Shown piece by piece: positions 9,408 to 17,179 of a DNA stretch of 64,000 nt; position 1 is the first letter of the stretch; each line of letters begins with the position of its first letter. A program made the position numbers and the translations under genes. The notes below the pieces were generated by a model. That model saw nothing but the letters and a program-made list of their open reading frames with translations, was not told the origin of the DNA and made no database searches. Source of the DNA: Streptomyces panaciradicis (GTDB lineage Bacteria > Actinomycetota > Actinomycetes > Streptomycetales > Streptomycetaceae); NCBI RefSeq assembly GCF_023516615.1, contig NZ_JAMGBF010000108.1, forward strand, positions 1 through 64,000. The letters are read 5' to 3'.

Positions 9408-10907
9408 ATGGCCGCCCCGCACCCGGACCAGCGCCCGCCGCACGCCGGGCCCGGCGTGAGGCTCGACACCCAGGTGATCGTCGTCGGCGCGGGCCCCGTC
9501 GGCCTGCTGCTGGCCGGTGAACTGGCCCTGCGCGGCATCCGGGTGACCCTGATCGAGCGCCGCCACGGCCCCGCCACCGCCTCCCGCGCCTCCACCCTGC
9601 ACGCCCGCACCATGGAAGTCCTCGACAGCCGCGGCCTGCTCGCCGACCTCGGCCGTCCCCCGTGCGAGCCGCGTGGCCACTTCGGCGGCATCCCCCTGGA
9701 CCTGACCCTGCCCGGCCCCTACCCCGGCCAGTGGAAGGTCGAGCAGACCAAGACCGAGGCCGTCCTGGAGGAATGGGCCCTCGGCCTGGGCGCCGACCTG
9801 CGCTGCGGGCACACCCTGCACGCCGTCGCCGACCGCACCACCCACGTCGAAGCCGCCGCCACCTCCCGCCACGGCACCCCCCTCACCCTGCGCGCCGACT
9901 ACCTGGTGGCCTGCGACGGCCAGGACTCCACCGTGCGCACCCTGACCCGGGCCGACTTCCCCGGCACGAGCGCCGAGAGGGAACTGCTGCGCGCCGACGT
10001 CGAAGGCCTGGACATCCCCAACCGGCGCTTCGAACGCCTCCCGGGCGGGTTCGCCGTCGCCGCCCGCAACCTGGCCGGCATCACCCGGGTGATGGTCCAC
10101 GCCTTCGGCACCGCGCCCCGCGAACACGCCGGCGAGCCGCACTACGACGAGGTCGCCGCCGCCTGGAAGCAGGTGACCGGCGAGGACATCACCGCCGGCA
10201 CCCCGCTGTGGGTCAACCGCTTCGACGACGAAAACCGGATCCTGGCCCGCTACCGGCACGGCCGGATCCTGTTCGCCGGGGACGCCGCCCACCGCCAGCT
10301 GCCCATCGGCGGCCAGGCCCTCAACCTCGGCCTGCAGGACGCCTACAACCTCGGCTGGAAACTCGCCGCCACCATCGACCGCACCGCCCCCGCCGGCCTG
10401 CTCGACAGCTACCACACCGAACGCGCCCAGGTCGGCGCCGCCGTCCTGGGCAACATCGCCGCCCAGGCCCTGCTGCTCCTGGGCGGCCCCGAGATCGAGC
10501 CGCTGCGCACCGTCCTGACCGAACTCATCACGCACGACAGCGTCCGCACCCACCTGGCCGCCATGATCAGCGGCCTGGACATCCGCTACGACGTCGGCGG
10601 CCCCCAGCACCCGCTGCGCGGGATGCGCCTGCCGCACACCGTCCTGCGCACCGGCGCGGCCCGCTGCACCACGGCCGACCTGCTGCGCTCCGGGCGCGGA
10701 CTGCTGCTCGCCCTGGACGGGCCGCCGCCGCGCCTGAACGCCGCCTACGCCGACCGCATCGACACCCTCACCGCCCAGGCCGAGCCCGGCAACCCCCTGC
10801 AGGCCGGCACTGTCCTGGTCCGCCCCGACGGCTACGTCGCCTGGGCGGGCGCAGAAGACGGCGCCGGGCTCGCCGAGGCCGTCCAGCGCTGGTTCGGATC
10901 CCCGTAG
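9408..10907 (+). CDS. FAD-dependent aromatic monooxygenase
   Basis: A 499-residue group A flavin hydroxylase with G-A-G-P-V-G-L near residue 28, A-C-D-G-Q-D-S in the middle and F-A-G-D-A-A-H before the helical domain. The C-terminal thioredoxin-like part ends in V-R-P-D-G-Y-V-A-W, as in its paralogues. Compared with the 4389 and 10995 enzymes its substrate loop differs (G-I-P-L-D-L-T-L-P-G-P-Y), so it probably acts at another position or step; JadF- or AlpK-like A-ring hydroxylation is possible but not provable. It starts one base after the aromatase stop. Confidence 0.85.
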   Translation: MAAPHPDQRPPHAGPGVRLDTQVIVVGAGPVGLLLAGELALRGIRVTLIERRHGPATASRASTLHARTMEVLDSRGLLADLGRPPCEPRGHFGGIPLDLTLPGPYPGQWKVEQTKTEAVLEEWALGLGADLRCGHTLHAVADRTTHVEAAATSRHGTPLTLRADYLVACDGQDSTVRTLTRADFPGTSAERELLRADVEGLDIPNRRFERLPGGFAVAARNLAGITRVMVHAFGTAPREHAGEPHYDEVAAAWKQVTGEDITAGTPLWVNRFDDENRILARYRHGRILFAGDAAHRQLPIGGQALNLGLQDAYNLGWKLAATIDRTAPAGLLDSYHTERAQVGAAVLGNIAAQALLLLGGPEIEPLRTVLTELITHDSVRTHLAAMISGLDIRYDVGGPQHPLRGMRLPHTVLRTGAARCTTADLLRSGRGLLLALDGPPPRLNAAYADRIDTLTAQAEPGNPLQAGTVLVRPDGYVAWAGAEDGAGLAEAVQRWFGSP

Positions 10908-10994
10908 AACGCGGCCCCCGCGGGCCGTCTTGCCTCCACCCACCCCCCCGCCTCACCGAGCACGCCTTTTGATGACTGAGAGGGATCCCACGCC

Positions 10995-12515
10995 ATGCAG
11001 GACATCACGATGGACGCCGACGTCATCGTCGTCGGCGCAGGCCCGACCGGACTGATGCTCGCGGGTGAACTCCGCCTGGGCGGGGCCGAGGTGATCGTGC
11101 TCGACAAGCTGGCCGAGCCCACCGGCCAGTCCCGCGGGCTGGGCTTCACCGCCCGCGCCATGGAGGTCTTCGACCAGCGCGGCATCCTGCCCCGCTTCGG
11201 GCAGGGCGAGAGCCTGGCCGTCAGCGACGTCGGCCACTTCGGCGGCGTCCAGTTCGACTTCACCGCCCTTGAGGGCGCCCACTTCGGCGCCCGCGGCATC
11301 CCGCAGAGCCAGACCGAGGCGGTCCTGGCCGGCTGGGCGGCCGATCTCGGCGCCGACATCCGCCACGCACACGAGGTCCTCGCCCTCGACGAGCACTTCC
11401 TTCACGGCGACCACGCCGAGATCACCGTCGTCACCCCCGACGGCGTACGCCGCATGCGCGCCCGCTACCTGGTGGGCGCGGACGGCGGCAAGAGCACCGT
11501 GCGCAAGCTCGCCGGCATCGACTTCCCCGGCACCGAGGCCACCCGCGCGATGTTCCTCGCCGACATCACCGGCGTCGACCTCAAGCCCCGCTACCTCGGC
11601 GAGACCCTCCCCAACGGCATGGTGATGGCCGCCCCCCTCAAAGAGGGCGTGCACCGCATCATCGTCTGCCCGCACGGCGCCGCCGCCCGCAGCGCCGAGG
11701 ACACCGTCACCTTCGCCGAGGTCGCCAAGGCCTGGGAGCACATCACGGGTGAGGACATCAGCGGCGGCGGCGCCGAATGGGTCAGCTTCTTCAGCGACGC
11801 CACCCGCCAGGCCGCCCAGTACCGGCGCGGCCGGGTCCTGCTGGCCGGGGACGCCGCCCACATCCACCTGCCCGCCGGCGGCCAGGGACTGAGCACCGGC
11901 GTGCAGGACGCCGCCAACCTCGGCTTCAAACTCGCCACCGTCGCCACCGGCCGCGCCGATGCGGCACTGCTGGACACCTACCACGGCGAGCGCCACCCGG
12001 TGGGCCGCCGCCTGCTGATGAACACCCGCGCCCAGGGCCTGGTCTTCCTCGGCGGCGAGAAGGCCGAACCGCTGCGCAGCATCCTCACCGAACTCACCGG
12101 CCATGACGTGGTGCGCCGCCACCTGGCCGGCATCGTCTCCCACCTCGACATCCGCTACGACCTCACCGACGGCACGGAAACGGGGCAGGAAGCGCATCCG
12201 CTGCTGGGGCGCCGCCTGCCCAAGACCGCACTGAACGGCCCCGAGGGCGCCACCGACACCTTCCGGCTGCTGCACGCCGGCCACGGCGTCCTGCTCGACC
12301 TCACCGACGACGCCCGCCTGCGCCAGGCTGCGGCCGCCTGGACCGGCCGCGTCGACACCGTCACCGCCTTCCCGGCCGATGGCGAGACCGTCTTCTCCGG
12401 CGCCGAGGCCGTCCTTCTCCGCCCCGACGGCCATGTCGCCTGGACCGGCCCCGGCACCACCGACGGCCTGCACACCGCCCTCACCCGCTGGTTCGGCACC
12501 CCCGCCGCGCACTGA
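10995..12515 (+). CDS. FAD-dependent aromatic monooxygenase (angucycline type)
   Basis: A 506-residue flavin hydroxylase, the closest relative here of the 4389 enzyme: shared G-H-F-G-G-V, Gly-Ile-Pro-Gln and G-D-A-A-H-I-H-L-P segments and very similar C-termini. FAD motifs V-V-G-A-G-P-T-G-L, G-A-D-G-G-K-S and A-G-D-A-A-H are intact. It probably hydroxylates the angucyclinone core. ATG 10995 follows a GAGAGGGAT ribosome site and it is the last gene of the polyketide core operon. Having two enzymes of this subtype suggests sequential hydroxylations. Confidence 0.85.
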   Translation: MQDITMDADVIVVGAGPTGLMLAGELRLGGAEVIVLDKLAEPTGQSRGLGFTARAMEVFDQRGILPRFGQGESLAVSDVGHFGGVQFDFTALEGAHFGARGIPQSQTEAVLAGWAADLGADIRHAHEVLALDEHFLHGDHAEITVVTPDGVRRMRARYLVGADGGKSTVRKLAGIDFPGTEATRAMFLADITGVDLKPRYLGETLPNGMVMAAPLKEGVHRIIVCPHGAAARSAEDTVTFAEVAKAWEHITGEDISGGGAEWVSFFSDATRQAAQYRRGRVLLAGDAAHIHLPAGGQGLSTGVQDAANLGFKLATVATGRADAALLDTYHGERHPVGRRLLMNTRAQGLVFLGGEKAEPLRSILTELTGHDVVRRHLAGIVSHLDIRYDLTDGTETGQEAHPLLGRRLPKTALNGPEGATDTFRLLHAGHGVLLDLTDDARLRQAAAAWTGRVDTVTAFPADGETVFSGAEAVLLRPDGHVAWTGPGTTDGLHTALTRWFGTPAAH

Positions 12516-12747
12516 CCGCGCACGACACGAGCAGGGGCGGACACGGCGTTGCCCTCAGGGGCCGCTGGCTCGCCCCTGTTCCCGCTGGCGAAGGACGGCC
12601 GCCCTCGACCGGGCCGGACAGGCCTTTCCCGGCCCGCACACCGAGCCCGGGCGGCCATCGGCCGGACGGCGTACGCCGGATCGTGCTGGTGCGCGTCCCG
12701 GGCGAGAGTGGCACTGGCCGGCCGCGTCGTCAGCGAGGGAGAGCAGC

Positions 12748-14649
12748 ATGCCTGAGGTTTCCGAGGCAGGGCCCGCGCAACCGGACATCGCGGCGGCCAA
12801 CCGGGCGGTGCGCGACAGGTTCGCCTTCGACGACGAGCAGGACTTCAAGGATGCGCGGCGCGGCTTCATCGGGACGGCGGCGCAACGCCTCATCCGCGAC
12901 GCCCAGGGGCGCCCGGTATGGGATCTGGAGGCCTACGGCTTCCTCGCCCAGGACTGCCCCGACACCGCCAACCCCAGCCTGTGGCGGCAGAGCCGGCTCT
13001 GCCGCGAGCACGGCCTGTTCGAGGTCACCGAGGGCATCTACCAGGTACGCGGCTTCGATCTGTCGAACATGACCCTGGTGGAGGGCGAACGCGGCGTGTT
13101 CGTCATCGATCCGCTGCTGTGCGCCGAGACCGCTGCCGCCGCCCTGGCCCTGTACCGGGCCCACCGCGGGGAACGCCAGGTCACCGGCGTGCTCTACACC
13201 CACAGCCACGTCGACCACTTCGGGGGCGTGCGCGGCGTCGTCACCGACGAGGACGTGACGGGCGGCGTCCCGGTGTACGCGCCCCAGGGATTTCTTGAGC
13301 ACGCCGTCAGCGAGAACGTCTACGCGGGCACGGCGATGAGCCGGCGCGCCGCCTACATGTACGGCGCCGCCCTGCCCAAGGGCGAACGCGGGCAGGTCGG
13401 CGCCGGCCTGGGACAGACCACGTCGACCGGCGCGGTCACCCTGATCCCGCCCACGGTGGACATCACCCGCACCGGGCAGAGCGAGACGGTCGACGGCATC
13501 CGCATGGTCTTCCAGCTCACCCCCGGCACCGAGGCCCCGGCCGAGCTGAACATCCACTTCCCCGACCACCGCGCGCTGTGCATGGCGGAGAACGCCACCC
13601 ACAACCTGCACAATCTGCTCACCCTGCGCGGCGCGCAGGTCCGCGACCCGCGCGTGTGGGCCCGCTATCTGACCGAGGCCGTCGACCTCTTCGCCGCCTC
13701 ATCCGACGTCGCCTTCGCCTCCCACCACTGGCCCGTGTGGGGCCGCGAGCGCGTGGTGAAGTTCCTCTCCCAGCAGCGGGACCTGTACGCCTACCTCCAC
13801 GACCAGAGTCTGCGCCTGCTCAACCAGGGCCTGACCGGGCCGGAGATCGCCGAACGCATGCAGGTGCCGCCCGCTTTGGAGCGGGCCTGGCACACCCACG
13901 GCTACTACGGCTCCGTCAGCCACAACACCAAAGCCATCTACCAGCGTTATCTCGGCTGGTTCGACGGCAACCCCGCCCACTTGTGGGAGCACCCGCCGGT
14001 GGAGTCCGCCACCCGGTACGTGCAGTTCATGGGCGGCGCCGCCGAGGTGCTGCGCCGGGCCCGGCAGTCCTACGCCGACGGCGACTACCGCTGGGTGGCC
14101 CAGGTTCTCGGCCACGTCGTCTTCGCCGACCCGGACAACGCAGAAGCCCGCCGGCTGCAGGCCGATGCTTTCGAACAGCTCGGCTACGGCAGCGAGAACG
14201 GCACCTGGCGCAACTTCTACCTCACCGGCGCCTACGAACTGCGTCACGGCCCCCTCGGCACGCCCGCCGCCGCGGGCGCGCCCGACGTGCTGGCGGCCCT
14301 GACCCTGGAACAGCTCTTCGACGCGCTCGCCATCCGCGTGGACGGGCCGCGCAGCTGGGACGCGGACATCATCGTGCGCTGGCACATCGACCAGGGCGAG
14401 ACGGTGACCGTGCGGCTGCGCAACGGCGTCCTGACCCACGTCACCGGCGCCGGTCCGGCCGCCGTACCGCCGCACGTCGAGATCACCCTGACCGAAGCCG
14501 ACCTGCGCCACCTGCTGCTGGGCGCCCTCAACCCGGCCGATCTGGCGGCCAAGGACAGCGTCGAGATCACCGGCGACGCAGGGCGGCTGAACGAACTGCT
14601 GGGCTACCTGGACACCCCGGACCCGGACTTCGCCATCGTCACGCCATGA
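12748..14649 (+). CDS. Alkylsulfatase-type metallo-beta-lactamase-fold hydrolase
   Basis: A 633-residue protein of the SdsA1/BDS1 alkyl-sulfatase family. It has a metallo-beta-lactamase domain with T-H-S-H-V-D-H-F-G-G (metal ligands His152, His154, Asp156, His157), a dimerisation helical domain (about 380-500) and a C-terminal SCP2-like domain (about 520-633). Family members hydrolyse sulfate esters using two zinc ions. No signal peptide is visible, so it should be cytoplasmic. The enzyme is unusual in a polyketide cluster; a sulfotransferase is encoded at 56694, so a sulfated intermediate is conceivable. ATG 12748 follows GAGGGAGAGCAGC. Confidence 0.8.
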   Translation: MPEVSEAGPAQPDIAAANRAVRDRFAFDDEQDFKDARRGFIGTAAQRLIRDAQGRPVWDLEAYGFLAQDCPDTANPSLWRQSRLCREHGLFEVTEGIYQVRGFDLSNMTLVEGERGVFVIDPLLCAETAAAALALYRAHRGERQVTGVLYTHSHVDHFGGVRGVVTDEDVTGGVPVYAPQGFLEHAVSENVYAGTAMSRRAAYMYGAALPKGERGQVGAGLGQTTSTGAVTLIPPTVDITRTGQSETVDGIRMVFQLTPGTEAPAELNIHFPDHRALCMAENATHNLHNLLTLRGAQVRDPRVWARYLTEAVDLFAASSDVAFASHHWPVWGRERVVKFLSQQRDLYAYLHDQSLRLLNQGLTGPEIAERMQVPPALERAWHTHGYYGSVSHNTKAIYQRYLGWFDGNPAHLWEHPPVESATRYVQFMGGAAEVLRRARQSYADGDYRWVAQVLGHVVFADPDNAEARRLQADAFEQLGYGSENGTWRNFYLTGAYELRHGPLGTPAAAGAPDVLAALTLEQLFDALAIRVDGPRSWDADIIVRWHIDQGETVTVRLRNGVLTHVTGAGPAAVPPHVEITLTEADLRHLLLGALNPADLAAKDSVEITGDAGRLNELLGYLDTPDPDFAIVTP

Positions 14650-14904
14650 ACCCGGGACCTGACCCGGCAGCGGATCGACCACCGACGTGAGGGCGGCCAC
14701 GCTGAGCCGGGCACGGCTCCCTACGAGTCGGCCCGGCCCGAACCGCGGCACCGGTATCGCTGTTTCACCACCAGCGCACCGGCGGGACCGCGGTTCACGA
14801 CAGCGGGGCCTTCGAACGTCACATCCGGCTGTCCTGCACGCTCTCTTCGAGTCAGTTCACCGAGGCAGTCCGCAGGCGAAAAGCGCCGACATTATGTTTG
14901 GCCC

Positions 14905-15105
14905 ATGCCGATGAAGCGGACCAACGTCTACGTGGATCCGGAAGACCTCGCCATCATCAAGGAGGCCGCCAAGCGGCGCGGCATCAGCGAGGCCGAGATC
15001 ATTCGTCAGGGCATTCATCTTGCGGCCATGGCCCACCGTGTCTGGGACGAACCTCTCTTCTCCCGCACCTTCGAAGGATCTGCTCGCACTCCCCGGCAAG
15101 GGTGA
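14905..15105 (+). pseudogene. Ribbon-helix-helix antitoxin-like gene, apparently frameshifted
   Basis: The first 50 residues are a clear CopG/VapB-like ribbon-helix-helix DNA-binding domain (K-R-T-N-V-Y-V-D-P-E-D-L, then A-A-K-R-R-G-I-S-E-A-E-I-I-R-Q-G). After S-R-T-F-E-G the frame ends quickly in A-R-T-P-R-Q-G. The alternative frame from about 15080 continues G-E-A-R-D-T-V-A-D-A-V, which looks like the normal C-terminal tail of this family. A frameshift near 15075-15085 is therefore likely. No toxin gene follows. Codon use is less GC-biased than in the cluster genes. Confidence 0.5.
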
Positions 15106-15456
15106 GGCGCGCGATACCGTCGCCGACGCTGTGCTCATTCCCGACCGTCGCGACGTGCGGGCCGTGTGCCCGCTCGGCCATCACAAGGCGTTCAGGATGC
15201 TGCCGGGCGTCCTTCTCCTCTGAACACGCCTGCTGGCTCGTGCGGCGAGTCTTCGGCGCGCCGATCCGGGGGTGAGTACCTGCGGTATGCCTCGAGGGAC
15301 AGCACGGGGGCGACGGGCTGAGAGGGCCGCTGCGGCCGGGGGCAGGGCGCAGCCGCAGCGCAAGCAGCCGATCCGGCGATCTTTCACCGCATCAACGTGT
15401 CCTCGCGCAAAGGCAGTTCGCCATCGTGGCCGCGCCCCCGCCCACGGCGCGGACCG
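15106..15456. other. Intergenic, no supported gene
   Basis: Apart from the possible continued tail of the ribbon-helix-helix gene to about 15223, I see no convincing coding region, RNA gene or terminator here. It probably marks a junction between modules. Confidence 0.4.
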
Positions 15457-16539
15457 TCAGCGGACGCTGGCCTCCACCACCGAGATCGCGCCCGCGGTCG
15501 GCACCACCCGCTCCAGGCGGAAGCCCGCCTCGGCCAGCAGCTGCGCGTACTGGCCGGTGGTGCGCTCGCGGCCGCCCACCAGCAGCATCAGCCACAGGTC
15601 GACCAGCTTGGAGGCGTGGGCGGCGTTGGGCTTGTCGGGGACGACCATCTCCATCAGCAGCAGCCGGCCCTCCGGCCGCATCGCCGCCCGGACGTTGCGC
15701 AGGATCTCAAGGACCTGCTCTTGGGGCCAGTCGTGCACGATGTGCTTGAGGACGTAGGCGTCCCCGCCCCTGGGCACCGGCCCGAACAGGTCGGCGGCCA
15801 CCACCTCGCACCGGTCGGCGACCTGCTGCTCGGCGAGGTAGCCGGCCGCACCGTTGTCGGCCACCCGCGGGTCGGCGAGGATGCCCCGCACGCCCGGCGC
15901 CTTGTTCAAGATGCCCGCCAGCAGCTCGCCGCGCCCGGCGCAGAAGTCCACGACCGTGCCGTAGGGGGAGAAGTCGTAGGCGGCCAGGATCGGTTCGGTC
16001 TCGGTGGCGGACATCGCGCCCATGCCCTTCATGAACACCTCGCCGTACTCCGGCTTGGCCTCGAGGAACTCAAAGGCCGTCATGCCGCGCAGCTTGGGCA
16101 GGCTCGGCTCCCCGGAGCGCACCGCGTCGACGAAGTGCGACCAGTCCTCCCAGTGCAGGGGATGTCCCATGAGCACCGCGATGCCCCGCATCGACATCGG
16201 CGCGTCCTCCAGCAGCGCCGCCGCCATCGGACTCAGGGCGAAACGGCCGTCCTTGCGCTCGGTGAAGATGCCCTGGGAGGCCAGCAGCCGCAGCAGCCGG
16301 CCCAGCGTCTCGGGGTGCGCGCCGACCCGCTCGGCGATGTCGGCGACGGGCAGCGGACCGCCCTGGAGGGCTTCGGCCACGCGCAGCTGCGCGGCGGCGT
16401 AGATGGCCTGGCTGAGCATGGCGCCCTGCACCATCTCCAGCAGCGAGAACGGTGCCGGGGCCAGCTTGCGCACCAGCCTCTGCAAAGCGGTGCGCACGCC
16501 TTCGACGACGCGGACGACACGGGCGGGCGGCAGCGGCAT
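15457..16539 (-). CDS. O-methyltransferase-like protein with abnormal SAM loop
   Basis: A 360-residue protein of the two-domain small-molecule O-methyltransferase family: an N-terminal winged-helix dimerisation domain (about 30-115) and a Rossmann domain (about 190-350). The SAM-binding loop, normally D-x-G-G-G-x-G, reads D198-F-C-A-G-R-G204, so two of the conserved glycines are replaced. The H-D-W catalytic-region motif remains (K-H-I-V-H-D-W-P). In kinamycin biosynthesis AlpH, a methyltransferase-like protein, couples glutamylhydrazine to the polyketide without SAM. This gene, divergent from the hydrazine operon, is a candidate for that role. ATG 16539 is preceded by GGAGGACCCC. Confidence 0.75.
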   Translation of the reverse strand: MPLPPARVVRVVEGVRTALQRLVRKLAPAPFSLLEMVQGAMLSQAIYAAAQLRVAEALQGGPLPVADIAERVGAHPETLGRLLRLLASQGIFTERKDGRFALSPMAAALLEDAPMSMRGIAVLMGHPLHWEDWSHFVDAVRSGEPSLPKLRGMTAFEFLEAKPEYGEVFMKGMGAMSATETEPILAAYDFSPYGTVVDFCAGRGELLAGILNKAPGVRGILADPRVADNGAAGYLAEQQVADRCEVVAADLFGPVPRGGDAYVLKHIVHDWPQEQVLEILRNVRAAMRPEGRLLLMEMVVPDKPNAAHASKLVDLWLMLLVGGRERTTGQYAQLLAEAGFRLERVVPTAGAISVVEASVR

Positions 16540-16849
16540 GGGGTCCTCCGAAAAAGGGGCGGCGGGACGGCGGGCGCCCGCGGCGGGCAGGGGGCTTGCG
16601 CGGGCACGGAACCTGGCCGGCCGCGCCGTACGCGCCTTCACGACACCCAGACTCCGGTGGCGCGGCCGGGCCCCGCTCGCACCCCGCTGGAGCCCTCCCG
16701 CCCCCCCCGGGGGCTGTTCGCCGGCCGGGGTGCGGGGAGCTCCAGTTGGCCCCCACCCGCGCTCCGGGGGCAGTTGAGAGTGCCCGGTGACGATGGGCTC
16801 CGTCCGTCTCGGCCAGGGGTCGAGAAGAGTCCCGGAGGGGGCCGTTCCC
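16540..16849. promoter_or_regulatory. Divergent promoter region, methyltransferase-like gene / hydrazine operon
   Basis: A 310-base gap between two divergent starts. It must hold promoters for both directions, but it is as GC-rich as the genes and I find no clear -10/-35 boxes and no StrR-type operator. No coding signal is convincing inside it. Confidence 0.35.
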
Positions 16850-17179
16850 GTGAAGAAGCTTGCCTCGTCTGCCGCGCTGTCGGAGCGCGCCGAGCGCATC
16901 GCCCGGCGTGCGCGCGCCGACAACTGGAAGAAGCCGCCGCGGCGCATCGAGACGTCCGAGTGCATCACCTGCGACAGCTGTCTGCGCGGCTGTCCCGCGG
17001 AGTTCGGCGCGGTCTTCGACATCGGCCTGGACGTGGTGATCGTTCCCGAACTGTGCTCGGGCTGCCCGGCCTGTGTCCTTGAGTGCCCGGTCGACTGCAT
17101 CTACGTCGACGAGGAGTGGACCCCCACCGGCGACGCGCTGTGGAACCACATCGAGCTCACCGCCGAGAGCGCGGCATGA
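16850..17179 (+). CDS. 2[4Fe-4S] ferredoxin
   Basis: A 109-residue ferredoxin with two cluster-binding motifs, C-I-T-C-D-S-C-L-R-G-C-P and C-S-G-C-P-A-C-V-L-E-C-P, each CxxCxxCxxxCP. An N-terminal basic extension of about 35 residues precedes them. It would carry low-potential electrons to a redox enzyme of the same operon. Its stop overlaps the ATG of the next gene (ATGA), so the two are translationally coupled and the next protein is the likely partner. GTG 16850 is preceded by CGGAGGGGGCC. Confidence 0.88.
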   Translation: MKKLASSAALSERAERIARRARADNWKKPPRRIETSECITCDSCLRGCPAEFGAVFDIGLDVVIVPELCSGCPACVLECPVDCIYVDEEWTPTGDALWNHIELTAESAA

